From: Anaerolinea thermophila
Lineage (GTDB): Bacteria > Chloroflexota > Anaerolineae > Anaerolineales > Villigracilaceae
Direction of reading: 5' to 3'
Assembly (NCBI GenBank): GCA_022729775.1
Contig: DZBA01000011.1
Span: 1 to 22,568 of the forward strand
Length of the DNA stretch: 22,568 nucleotides
Positions 1 to 7,137 of this stretch are shown here, in pieces; position 1 is the first letter of the stretch; every line of letters starts with the position of its first letter. The position numbers and the translations under genes are program-made. Below the pieces are notes generated by a model, which was not told the DNA's origin, made no database searches, and worked only from the letters and a program-made list of their open reading frames with translations.

Positions 1-1664
1 TCGGTCCCAACTGCATCGGCACGCTCGATACGCACCTGCCGCTCGACACGACCTTTCTGCAACCGCCCATGCCCGCGCAAGGCGGCATCGGATTCATCTC
101 CCATTCGGGCGCGTTCTGCGCCGCCATCATTGACTGGGCGCGCGTGCAAAAATTCGGCTTTTCGCAAATCATCAGCCTCGGCAATCAAGCCGACGTCAAC
201 GAAACCGACGTGCTGTCCGAAGTCGCAAAAGATGAAAACACAGAAGTCATCGTCATGTACATGGAAGGCGTTTCAAACGGTCAGCGATTTGTTAAGGTTG
301 CAAGCGAAGTCACAAAACACAAGCCCGTCATTGCGTTAAAGGTCGGGCGGTTTGAAGCGGGACAAAAAGCCGCCGCGTCTCACACCGGCGCGCTGGCAGG
401 ATCAGAAGCCGCGTTTGACGCCGCCTTCGCCAAGTGCGGAATCCTGCGCGCTGAAACCGCCGAGCAAATGTTCGATTGGGCAAGCGCGCTCAAAACCTGC
501 GCAGAGCGGCTGCCGCGCGGAATTAACATGGCAATTTTGACCAACGCCGGCGGACCGGGAGTCATCGCCGCGGACGCGCTCGAAACCAACGGGATGAAAC
601 TTGCCGCGCTGGAAGAATCCACCCGCGCAGAACTCGCCGCGCTTCTGCCGACCTCAGCAAGCGTTCGCAACCCGGTGGATATGCTCGCCTCCGCTTCGCC
701 GGATGCCTACGCCAATTGCTTAAAGATTTTGCTGCAAGATGAAAACGTGGACGGCGTGATGGTCATTCTCCCGCCGCCGCCGATGTTCAAAACCGAACAA
801 GTCGCCGACGCATTAATTCCGCTGATTCAATCCACAGACAAACCGGTTGTAATTGCGCTGATGGGTTCAACGCTTGTGAGCAATGCCGAACAAAAATTCG
901 TCAGCGCGAAAGTGCAAACATATCCCTTCCCTGAACGGGCGGCTTCGGCTTTGGGCGTGCTGGTAAAAAGGCAAAAATATTTACAACGGACTCAACGACT
1001 CCAGTCGTTGACAGTCCAAAGTCGGGAGACTTTAGACTCCGAGAAATTGCTTGCGGCGTACGACATTCCCACCGCGCCGATTCACCTTGCGCGGGATGCC
1101 GGCGAAGCGGTAAAAATTGCAAACGAACTTGGTTTCCCCGTTGTGATGAAAATCGCCTCACCCGATATTTTGCACAAATCCGATATTGGCGGCGTGTTGC
1201 TGAATGTAAAATCAGTCGAAGAAGTCCAATCTGGCTACGCGCTGCTGATGGAGCGAGCAAAACAAGCCGCGCCCCGCGCAAAAATCGAGGGCGTTTATGT
1301 CCAACATCAAATCCCGCAGGGACAGGAAGTCATCGTCGGCATGGCGCGTGATCCGCTGTTTGGGGCGCTGATGATGTTCGGCTCCGGCGGCGTGGAGGTG
1401 GAAGGGCTGCGGGATGTGGCATTCGCCCTCGCGCCGTTGACTCAAACCGAAGCGGAAGAGATTACGCGGAAAACCTGGGCGGGCAGAAAACTAAAAGGGT
1501 TTCGGAACATTCCGCCGGCGGATGAAAAATCAGCGGTGGATATTCTCATCAAATTATCGCGGCTTGCCGATGAACACCCGGAAATCGAAGAAATCGAAAT
1601 CAACCCGCTGCGGGTCTTATCGCATGGCGCGGTGGCTGTGGATGTGAGGATGAAAGCCGCGTAA
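1..1664 (+). CDS. Acyl-CoA synthetase, NDP-forming (acetate-CoA ligase ADP-forming type), 5' end missing
   Basis: The frame is open from base 3 with no start, so the gene begins upstream; the first ATG at 69 is internal. The first visible residues are GPNCIG, typical of the succinyl-CoA-ligase-like middle domain. SHTGALAGSE follows, carrying the histidine (about residue 127 of the visible part) that is phosphorylated in this family. After a linker, the C-terminal half is an ATP-grasp_5 domain starting near DSEKLLAAYDIP and ending with EIEINPLRV. The family interconverts acyl-CoA + ADP + Pi and acid + ATP in the cytoplasm. Alpha and beta parts are fused in one chain. No GNAT domain follows, so it is not a Pat-type acetyltransferase. 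The linker is encoded by DNA with two palindromes (992-1038). The substrate cannot be told from sequence. Confidence 0.9.
   Translation, partial: GPNCIGTLDTHLPLDTTFLQPPMPAQGGIGFISHSGAFCAAIIDWARVQKFGFSQIISLGNQADVNETDVLSEVAKDENTEVIVMYMEGVSNGQRFVKVASEVTKHKPVIALKVGRFEAGQKAAASHTGALAGSEAAFDAAFAKCGILRAETAEQMFDWASALKTCAERLPRGINMAILTNAGGPGVIAADALETNGMKLAALEESTRAELAALLPTSASVRNPVDMLASASPDAYANCLKILLQDENVDGVMVILPPPPMFKTEQVADALIPLIQSTDKPVVIALMGSTLVSNAEQKFVSAKVQTYPFPERAASALGVLVKRQKYLQRTQRLQSLTVQSRETLDSEKLLAAYDIPTAPIHLARDAGEAVKIANELGFPVVMKIASPDILHKSDIGGVLLNVKSVEEVQSGYALLMERAKQAAPRAKIEGVYVQHQIPQGQEVIVGMARDPLFGALMMFGSGGVEVEGLRDVAFALAPLTQTEAEEITRKTWAGRKLKGFRNIPPADEKSAVDILIKLSRLADEHPEIEEIEINPLRVLSHGAVAVDVRMKAA
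992..1038. repeat. Two adjacent palindromes inside the acyl-CoA synthetase frame
   Basis: Arms 992-1000 and 1003-1011 are a perfect 9-bp inverted repeat with a 2-base spacer (TCAACGACT, CC, AGTCGTTGA). Next to it, 1018-1023 and 1028-1033 (AAAGTC, GGGA, GACTTT) form a second one, extended by AGTC at 1013-1016 and GACT at 1035-1038. The reading frame continues through both. They fall exactly in the linker between the CoA-ligase-like and ATP-grasp domains, where an insertion would be tolerated. Confidence 0.6.
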
Positions 1665-1721
1665 AGTGTGGTACACTTGCGTTCGCTTACTTGGGAATTG
1701 TTTTGGTCACTCTGAATGAAC

Positions 1722-1744
1722 GCCCGATATTTTCGGGCTTTTTT
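1722..1744 (+). terminator. Intrinsic terminator after the acyl-CoA synthetase
   Basis: Stem GCCCGA (1722-1727) and TCGGGC (1733-1738) with a five-base loop, followed at once by six T (1739-1744). It lies 58 bases after the stop codon. Confidence 0.8.
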
Positions 1745-1820
1745 GTTGGGCGGGCGCGCTTGCAAAAGTACGCCTTTGAATGGCAAGAAGAAGTGATACG
1801 GAGTCATCGAAACGTTCTTA

Positions 1821-1933
1821 AGTCGAATAGTCCGATAGTCAAATGGTCAAATAGTCAGGCAGCCGCAAAGTTGGGCTGTCCGGCAACGAGACTCAAAACT
1901 ATCAGACTACCAAACTATTAGACTATAGGACTA
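1821..1933. repeat. Octanucleotide repeat array in two opposed halves
   Basis: From 1821 to 1860 the sequence reads as five consecutive 8-mers: AGTCGAAT, AGTCCGAT, AGTCAAAT, GGTCAAAT, AGTCAGGC. From 1891 to 1933 it reads as 8-mers in the opposite orientation: ACTCAAAA, CTATCAGA, CTACCAAA, CTATTAGA, CTATAGGA, CTA. The reverse complement of the second set fits the same consensus, AGTCNNAT. The halves could pair into a long imperfect hairpin around a 30-base centre that has its own CAGCC/GGCTG arms. The last unit supplies the AGGA Shine-Dalgarno (1927-1930) of the helicase gene. Confidence 0.75.
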
Positions 1934-1937
1934 AAAA

Positions 1938-3587
1938 ATGACAACCGAATTTACTTCTTTAAACCTGCGCGAGGAAATCGTGCAGGCAGTCACCGAGCTT
2001 GGGTACGCCACACCCACAGCGATTCAAGCAGGCATTATCCCGGTCATGCTCACAGGGGTTGATGTGATCGGACAGGCGCAAACCGGCACAGGCAAGACCG
2101 CCGCCTTCGCCCTCCCCATTCTCCATAATTTCAAACCGCAAAAAAATCCACAAGCATTGGTGCTTGCGCCCACGCGCGAACTTGCGCTGCAAGTTGCCGA
2201 TTCGATGATCGAATATGGAAAGCATCTCAACACGCGCGTGTTGGCAGTGTACGGCGGTCAGCCTTACGGACCGCAAATCAGCCAGCTGCGGCGCGGCGTG
2301 GATGTTGTCGTCGGCACGCCCGGACGTTTGAACGATTTGCTCGAACGCAAAGTGCTGGTGCTGAGCGACATCAAAACCGTCGTGTTGGATGAAGCCGATG
2401 AAATGCTCAACATGGGATTCATCGAAGACGTCGAGAAAATTCTCGGCGAGACTTCACCCGAAAGACAAACCGCGCTCTTCAGCGCGACCCTGCCGCCGCG
2501 CATTCGTTCCCTCGCGGAAAGATTCATGCGCGAGCCGCAATCGGTCAACATCAAACGCGCGACCCTCACCCTGACATCCACCGAACAGCGTTATTATCTC
2601 GTTCACGAAAATGACAAGACCAACGCGCTGACCCGCCTTTTTGAAATCGAGCCGATTCACAGCGCGTTGATTTTTGCGCGCACCCGCGCCGAAACCAGCC
2701 AACTGGCAAATGAGCTCGTCGTGCGCGGAATCCCCGCGGAGGCAATTCACGGCGACTTGGATCAAAACGCGCGCGAAGGCGTGCTGGGACGTTTCCGCTC
2801 GAATAAATTGAAAGTGCTTGTCGCCACCGATGTCGCCGCGCGCGGCTTGGATATTGACGACATCTCGCACGTCTTCAATTATCACCTGCCCGACGACGCG
2901 GAAGTGTACGTCCACCGCATTGGGCGCACCGGACGCGCGGGCAAGACCGGCATCGCCATCACGTTGTTATCTCCGCGCGAGAAGAGAAAAATGCGCGAGG
3001 TCGAAGCGCTGACCAAACAGGTCGTCACACGCGCCGAGCTGCCGAGCCTCGAAGATATTGTCAAACACCGCGAAAGCGGCGTGGTCGAAAATTTGAAGGT
3101 CTGGCTTGGGCGCGGACGTTTCAAGCGCGAATTGGAAATCGTCGCCCAATTGATCGAGCTGGGACATGACCCGCTCAACATCGCCGCGGCGGCAATCAAA
3201 ATCGCGCGCGCTGATGAAAAGCAGCGCCCCATCGCGGAAGTATCAGACGTAAAGCCCGAAGCGCCGCGCAGAAGTGAACGTGATTTCGGTCGCGGTAAAA
3301 GGGATGCAATCAGCCGGGATGAGACCAGAAAATCCGGTAAAAGAACGCACGAAGAAGGCATGGTGCGTTTGAAGATCAACAAGGGCAAGATGCACAACAT
3401 CCGCCCCAACGACATCGTGGGACAAATTGCCTTCCACGCAAACATCCCCGGTTACACCATCGGAAAAATCCGCATCGAGGAAAAAGTCTCTTTTGTAGAC
3501 ATCCCCGAAAAAGTGGTGGAACAAGTTTTGAAACACAGCGGCAACTATAAAATCGGCAAGGAAAAATTTGCCGTAACCAAACCGTAA
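1938..3587 (+). CDS. deaD: DEAD-box ATP-dependent RNA helicase with DbpA-type RNA-binding tail
   Basis: All core motifs are visible in 549 residues: Q motif (F5 to about residue 30), motif I AQTGTGK (47-53), PTREL (78-82), TPGR (127-130), DEAD (151-154), SAT (182-184), ATDVAARGLD in the second RecA lobe, and HRIGRTGR (326-333). After a charged linker (about 430-465), the last 80 residues form a DbpA RNA-binding domain. This is the CsdA/DeaD-CshA architecture, acting in ribosome assembly, RNA decay and cold adaptation. The start at 1938 is supported by AGGA seven bases upstream and by the Q motif beginning directly after it. The leader consists of the octamer repeat array, so translation may depend on its folding (inference). 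A strong terminator follows. Confidence 0.97.
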   Translation: MTTEFTSLNLREEIVQAVTELGYATPTAIQAGIIPVMLTGVDVIGQAQTGTGKTAAFALPILHNFKPQKNPQALVLAPTRELALQVADSMIEYGKHLNTRVLAVYGGQPYGPQISQLRRGVDVVVGTPGRLNDLLERKVLVLSDIKTVVLDEADEMLNMGFIEDVEKILGETSPERQTALFSATLPPRIRSLAERFMREPQSVNIKRATLTLTSTEQRYYLVHENDKTNALTRLFEIEPIHSALIFARTRAETSQLANELVVRGIPAEAIHGDLDQNAREGVLGRFRSNKLKVLVATDVAARGLDIDDISHVFNYHLPDDAEVYVHRIGRTGRAGKTGIAITLLSPREKRKMREVEALTKQVVTRAELPSLEDIVKHRESGVVENLKVWLGRGRFKRELEIVAQLIELGHDPLNIAAAAIKIARADEKQRPIAEVSDVKPEAPRRSERDFGRGKRDAISRDETRKSGKRTHEEGMVRLKINKGKMHNIRPNDIVGQIAFHANIPGYTIGKIRIEEKVSFVDIPEKVVEQVLKHSGNYKIGKEKFAVTKP

Positions 3588-3593
3588 CGCTCA

Positions 3594-3628
3594 GCCTCCG
3601 AGTTCTTGAAGAACTTGGAGGCTTTTTT
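3594..3628 (+). terminator. Intrinsic terminator of the helicase gene
   Basis: GCCTCC-G-AGTTCT (3594-3606) pairs with AGAACT-T-GGAGGC (3610-3622) around a TGA loop, with one G-T wobble, giving a 13-bp stem. Six T follow (3623-3628). Confidence 0.92.
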
Positions 3629-3637
3629 GGATATAAT
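3606..3637 (+). promoter_or_regulatory. Promoter of the MNT-HEPN pair, probably leaderless
   Basis: A perfect TATAAT lies at 3632-3637, only six bases before the ATG at 3644, so transcription would begin at or next to the A of the start codon. A weak TTGAAG at 3606-3611 is 20 bases upstream, inside the preceding terminator stem. No Shine-Dalgarno is present. Confidence 0.55.
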
Positions 3638-3643
3638 ACAAAT

Positions 3644-3970
3644 ATGACACGCCGTCCAAGAGTCCGCGCCTTGAAATTAGCCGCCCAAGTTCGTGAACGG
3701 TTAAATGCCGCATTGGGCAAACCAGTCAAGGTAATCCTGTTCGGTTCACAAGCGCGCGGCGACGCGACCAAACATTCCGATATAGATTTATTTATTATTG
3801 TGCCGTCACTCGACGATAAAACCCGCTATCTCATTTCAGATATTACATGGGAAGTTGGCTTTGAAGCGGGCAAAATTATTTCGGCGATTCCAACAACAAA
3901 GCAAAAAATGAAGCAATATAATTTCCTGCCGTTATATCAGAATGTAAAAAAAGAAGGGATTCTGGTATGA
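3644..3970 (+). CDS. Minimal nucleotidyltransferase (MNT-domain antitoxin)
   Basis: This small (108 aa) nucleotidyltransferase of the DNA polymerase beta fold carries a perfect GS-X10-DxD motif: GSQARGD, nine residues later DID. That motif binds Mg-ATP. Proteins of this type paired with HEPN proteins act as antitoxins; in the characterised MntA-HepT (type VII) systems the MNT protein AMPylates and silences its HEPN partner. Here the stop overlaps the start of the HEPN gene by ATGA (3967-3970), so the two are co-transcribed and probably translationally coupled. The start is fixed by TATAAT six bases upstream. Function as an antitoxin is inferred from family and context; an orphan pair with another role is possible. 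Confidence 0.88.
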   Translation: MTRRPRVRALKLAAQVRERLNAALGKPVKVILFGSQARGDATKHSDIDLFIIVPSLDDKTRYLISDITWEVGFEAGKIISAIPTTKQKMKQYNFLPLYQNVKKEGILV

Positions 3971-4374
3971 CGGAAAACGCCTCCTACAAACGCGCTCTAA
4001 TTGAATATCGTATGGAACGCGCGCATCAAACTTTAACTGCCGCACAGGTTCTGCAAAAACAAAATGCCGATACGGCAAGTATTGTTAATCGCGCGTATTA
4101 TTCTATGTTCTATTCTGCGCTTGCACTTCTTGCAACCATAGGAGAAGAAACATCAAAACACAGCGGCGCAATGGCGTTATTTGACAAGCATTTCATCAAA
4201 ACAGGCGTCTTGCCAAAGGAAATGGGGAAATTTTTGCACACTGCTTTTGATATGCGCCAAACAGGAGATTACGAAGATAAAGCAGAAATATCCCGTGAAG
4301 TTGCCGCACAAATTCTTGAATTTGCACAAAAGTTTGTAGAATCAGCCGAGAAAAAACTGCAAGATCAAACATAA
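3967..4374 (+). CDS. HEPN-domain protein (UPF0332 type), putative toxin of the MNT-HEPN pair
   Basis: This 135-residue all-helical protein shows the conserved signatures of the UPF0332 branch of HEPN: NRAYYSMFY (41-49), SKHSG (63-67) and R97-QTG-D101-Y102. HEPN toxins are commonly RNases with an R-X4-6-H motif. Here the position expected for His in RX4HXY holds Asp (RQTGDY), as is usual in this branch, so RNase activity is uncertain. Y102 occupies the place of the tyrosine AMPylated in HepT. It overlaps the MNT gene by four bases. No Shine-Dalgarno beyond the coupled stop-start is evident. The next gene has its own promoter, so this is a two-gene operon. Confidence 0.85.
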   Translation: MTENASYKRALIEYRMERAHQTLTAAQVLQKQNADTASIVNRAYYSMFYSALALLATIGEETSKHSGAMALFDKHFIKTGVLPKEMGKFLHTAFDMRQTGDYEDKAEISREVAAQILEFAQKFVESAEKKLQDQT

Positions 4375-4375
4375 G

Positions 4376-4406
4376 TTGCAGGCGCAAGTTTTCTTTGGGG
4401 TAAAAT
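4376..4406 (+). promoter_or_regulatory. Promoter of the MOSC gene, probably leaderless
   Basis: TAAAAT at 4401-4406 is seven bases before the ATG at 4414; TTGCAG at 4376-4381 is a possible -35 with 19-base spacing. There is no room for a Shine-Dalgarno between the expected start point and the ATG. Confidence 0.5.
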
Positions 4407-4413
4407 AACGCGC

Positions 4414-5211
4414 ATGATTACACTTTCAAACCTCACCTATTACCCGATCAAATCCTGTCGCGGATTTGACGTCACGGAATCCCTTGTCGAGCGCATGGGA
4501 CTTGTCAACGACCGCCGCATGATGGTTGTCACGCCCGAAGGTCGCTTTCTCACGCAGCGCGAAAATCCGCGATTGGCGCTCATTACACCAACCTTAACAA
4601 ATGACATGGTGACTCTCTCCGCACCAAATTTCGACTCAATGCGAATTGCGCTGCAAAAATCAGGCGCGAACTTCCCCGTGAATATATGGAAGAGCGAAAA
4701 CGTCGCGGCGGTGGATCAGGGCGAGGAAGCCGCGCAATGGCTTTCGGATTGGCTCGGCGTCGCGGTGAGACTCGTCCACTTTGCGGATGGATATACGCGC
4801 ACGGTCAGCCGCGATTACGCCATCAACGCGGACGATCACACCGGCTTTGCAGACGGCTACCCGATTTTGATCATCTCTGAAGAATCGCTGGAAGATTTGA
4901 ATTCCAAAATGGAAACGCCTGTCCCCATGAATCGCTTCCGCACCAATTTAACGGTCAAGGGCTGCGCGCCGTTTGCAGAAGATACGTGGAAGCGGATCAA
5001 AATTGGCGGCGTGGAAATGGCGCTGGTCAAGCCGTGCGCGCGCTGTGTCATCACCACCATTGACAAGGAAACGCTGGAGAAAAACAAAGAGCCGCTCAAA
5101 ACACTGGGAAAATATCGCAACCACGAACTTGGCGCAATCTTTGGGATGAACGTCATTCCGCTAAACGAAGGCAAGATCGAAACCGGCATGAGCGTGGAGG
5201 TCCTCGCGTAA
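4414..5211 (+). CDS. MOSC-domain molybdenum-cofactor protein (YcbX/mARC type)
   Basis: 265 residues. The N-terminal beta-barrel domain opens with YPIKSCRG (10-17), the hallmark of YcbX/mARC proteins. A MOSC domain occupies roughly 110-265. KPCARCVITTID contains C208 and C211; the first matches the conserved MOSC cysteine that coordinates molybdenum. Relatives reduce N-hydroxylated compounds, taking electrons from a ferredoxin or flavin partner. No fused 2Fe-2S domain is present (E. coli YcbX has one C-terminally), so a separate electron donor would be needed. The stop TAA shares its last A with the ATG of the deacetylase gene, so the two genes are coupled. Confidence 0.9.
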   Translation: MITLSNLTYYPIKSCRGFDVTESLVERMGLVNDRRMMVVTPEGRFLTQRENPRLALITPTLTNDMVTLSAPNFDSMRIALQKSGANFPVNIWKSENVAAVDQGEEAAQWLSDWLGVAVRLVHFADGYTRTVSRDYAINADDHTGFADGYPILIISEESLEDLNSKMETPVPMNRFRTNLTVKGCAPFAEDTWKRIKIGGVEMALVKPCARCVITTIDKETLEKNKEPLKTLGKYRNHELGAIFGMNVIPLNEGKIETGMSVEVLA

Positions 5212-5999
5212 TGAGTCGCATATCTCGCAGGGATTTTTTGAAACTCGGCGGCGCGGCGCTGCTTGGGCTGGCTGGCTCGCGGTTTATTCCCCAGCAGCAG
5301 GAAGAAGACCAGGAGGAATATTTCAACGCGCCGCTGCTCTGGCACGGAAGCCGCAGTTACAGAAACATCGCCATCACATACGATGACTGCAACTCGCTCG
5401 TCCGCTTGAAAAAAGTGGAAACCCTGTTGGATTTATATCCCGAATTCAAAGTTACATTTTTCCCCATCGGGTTGAAAATCCCCGACCTTGAAAGCAAAGA
5501 CAAGGGGATTTGGAAACGGCTAATCGAAAAAGGTCACGAGATTGGATATCACACATACGAGCATGTCAACATCGGCGTGATGTCACCGCCTGCCGCGCTG
5601 ATGGATTTCGACCGCTGGCAATCCGCGCTGGTGGACGCGCTGGGAATGGATTACCCCACGCGCTTTGTCCGCCCGCCGTATAACATCCTCAGCTCCACGC
5701 TGGACATTCTGTGCCAGGAGCGCGGATTGGTCGCCGCGGAATTTTCCATTGGCGGCGGCGGCGACCCCGAAGTTGTGCTGCGCGCGATTCAAAAAACAAA
5801 GGGCGGCGACATCGTGCAAATGCACATCCGCACGGAAGATTACGAATCGAGCAAAATTGCTTTTCCGTGGTTGAAGGAAAATAATTGGGATTTGGTGACG
5901 ATGAGCAAGTTATACGATGACTATCTGCGCGAGCAGGTCAACTCGGATGGATGCGACGCAAGCGCGGGAAGTTTCTTAACGCGAACATGCGTGGACTGA
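5211..5999 (+). CDS. Tat-exported polysaccharide deacetylase (carbohydrate esterase 4, NodB fold)
   Basis: The N-terminus SRRDFLKLGGAALLGLAG (about residues 5-22) is a twin-arginine signal, so the 262-aa protein is exported folded. The NodB motifs follow: TYDD (56-59, standing for TFDD) supplying metal-binding Asp59, HTYEH (114-118) giving the two metal histidines, RPPYN (154-158), and H205 in QMH as the likely catalytic base. Enzymes of this family remove N- or O-acetyl groups from peptidoglycan, chitin or other glycans; the substrate is not determined here. It overlaps the MOSC gene by one base. Its stop is four bases from that of the convergent acyltransferase, and I see no terminator between them. 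Confidence 0.9.
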   Translation: MSRISRRDFLKLGGAALLGLAGSRFIPQQQEEDQEEYFNAPLLWHGSRSYRNIAITYDDCNSLVRLKKVETLLDLYPEFKVTFFPIGLKIPDLESKDKGIWKRLIEKGHEIGYHTYEHVNIGVMSPPAALMDFDRWQSALVDALGMDYPTRFVRPPYNILSSTLDILCQERGLVAAEFSIGGGGDPEVVLRAIQKTKGGDIVQMHIRTEDYESSKIAFPWLKENNWDLVTMSKLYDDYLREQVNSDGCDASAGSFLTRTCVD

Positions 6000-6003
6000 C
6001 GTT

Positions 6004-7083
6004 TCAGGCGCTCTCATAGGAATATCTTCGCCCAAATCGTATCAATGGCGCTTCGAGATATTTCCATGAGAAATGCGCAAACCCGAGCGTCAAGGCAGTT
6101 TGAATCAACAACGCGATGAAAAAATCTTTTACAAGCGCGCGCGCAATCAGCATAAAAAAAATATGAAATAAGTAAATGGAATAGCAGCGTAATCCGAGGT
6201 AACGAAGGAAAGTCAAATTTAGCACGGGAACGCTTTGCCCAGACAGGCTTTGAATCTGCACCGTCATCAACACCGCGCCAAAAGCAACGGAAACCAAAGA
6301 GAATCGAATGGAAGAAAAATCGCCCAGAGGCGTCACCGAAGAGGCTATTGCCAATACAAGCAGCGCAAACGCCATGAATTTTAACGTTCGTATTTTCGAG
6401 AAAAGATATGCCACTGTTTCAGGGGAAGATAAGATGATGGCAAGCAAAATCCCCACAGAGATTCCGCTCAACCGCGCAGGGGTAAATCGCCACACGTCCA
6501 GTTCTGTGTAACGAGTCAACAAAAATTGCAGAAAAGGGGAAAAGATAATATACGCTGATGTTAAGTACGCCAGCTGCTTTCGATTCAAGAACATAAACAT
6601 CAAGGGTCCGAGCGCGTAAAACTGCTCTTCAATGGCAATAGACCAGAGCTGTCCCAATGCCTGATGAAGAATAAAGCCTGCGCTCTCCCAAAAGTTGAAT
6701 ATAAAAAGAAAAAATGTCCAATATGGAATATCGAAAAATACGGATTTTCCCTGCGCAAATAAATACACAATACCTAAAAGCAAATAATACAGGGGCCAGA
6801 TTCTCAATATTCTTCGGATGTAAAAAGACCTCATCCCAGAAAACCTGTTCCCAACTCCCAGCAGAATACCGCCGATAAGAAAACCAGAAATGACAAAGAA
6901 AAGGTCAACGCCGTAAGCGAAAAAATACAAAGCCTGTCCGCCCCATTTAGAAAGCGCTGGCATCCATGGCTGAATAATCCAATGCAAAGTTACAACCATC
7001 AAAATGGCTATTCCGCGAAGCCCGTCAAGTTCATGAATTCGTGATTTATGAATAAGCATGAGGACGCAAATTCCCTTCCACAT
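6004..7083 (-). CDS. Membrane acyltransferase, acyltransferase-3 (OafA/NodX) family
   Basis: Up to 359 residues with about ten hydrophobic segments and the family signature HELDGLRGIAILMVVTLHW near the N-terminus, which includes the conserved Arg and His. These integral membrane enzymes transfer acetyl or other acyl groups to cell-surface glycans or lipids; the acceptor is unknown here. Two starts are possible. The ATG at 7083 directly abuts the hppA terminator (TTTTAATG) and has no Shine-Dalgarno. The ATG at 7059 (residue 9) has AAGGGA about 12 bases upstream and keeps the whole domain, so I consider it at least as likely. The gene follows hppA on the same strand but is separated by that terminator. 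Confidence 0.9.
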   Translation of the reverse strand: MWKGICVLMLIHKSRIHELDGLRGIAILMVVTLHWIIQPWMPALSKWGGQALYFFAYGVDLFFVISGFLIGGILLGVGNRFSGMRSFYIRRILRIWPLYYLLLGIVYLFAQGKSVFFDIPYWTFFLFIFNFWESAGFILHQALGQLWSIAIEEQFYALGPLMFMFLNRKQLAYLTSAYIIFSPFLQFLLTRYTELDVWRFTPARLSGISVGILLAIILSSPETVAYLFSKIRTLKFMAFALLVLAIASSVTPLGDFSSIRFSLVSVAFGAVLMTVQIQSLSGQSVPVLNLTFLRYLGLRCYSIYLFHIFFMLIARALVKDFFIALLIQTALTLGFAHFSWKYLEAPLIRFGRRYSYESA

Positions 7084-7084
7084 T

Positions 7085-7126
7085 AAAAGAGAGGTTCGCC
7101 TGTATTTGCAGACGAACCTCTCTTTT
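7085..7126 (-). terminator. Intrinsic terminator of hppA
   Basis: AAAAGAGAGGTTCG (7085-7098) and CGAACCTCTCTTTT (7113-7126) are perfect 14-bp arms, with a short CTG/CAG stem inside the loop. Read on the minus strand, the stem ends in TTTTA. The symmetrical A/T flanks would let it work in both directions. Confidence 0.9.
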
Positions 7127-7137
7127 ACAAAACGCTT

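Noticed and set aside
1691..1921. 76-aa open frame between the acyl-CoA synthetase and the helicase
   Set aside because: It runs across the terminator at 1722-1744 and into the octamer repeat array; no ribosome site and no recognisable protein.
1821..1933. CRISPR array
   Set aside because: The repeat unit is 8 bases with no spacers of constant length, and there are no cas genes in the window.
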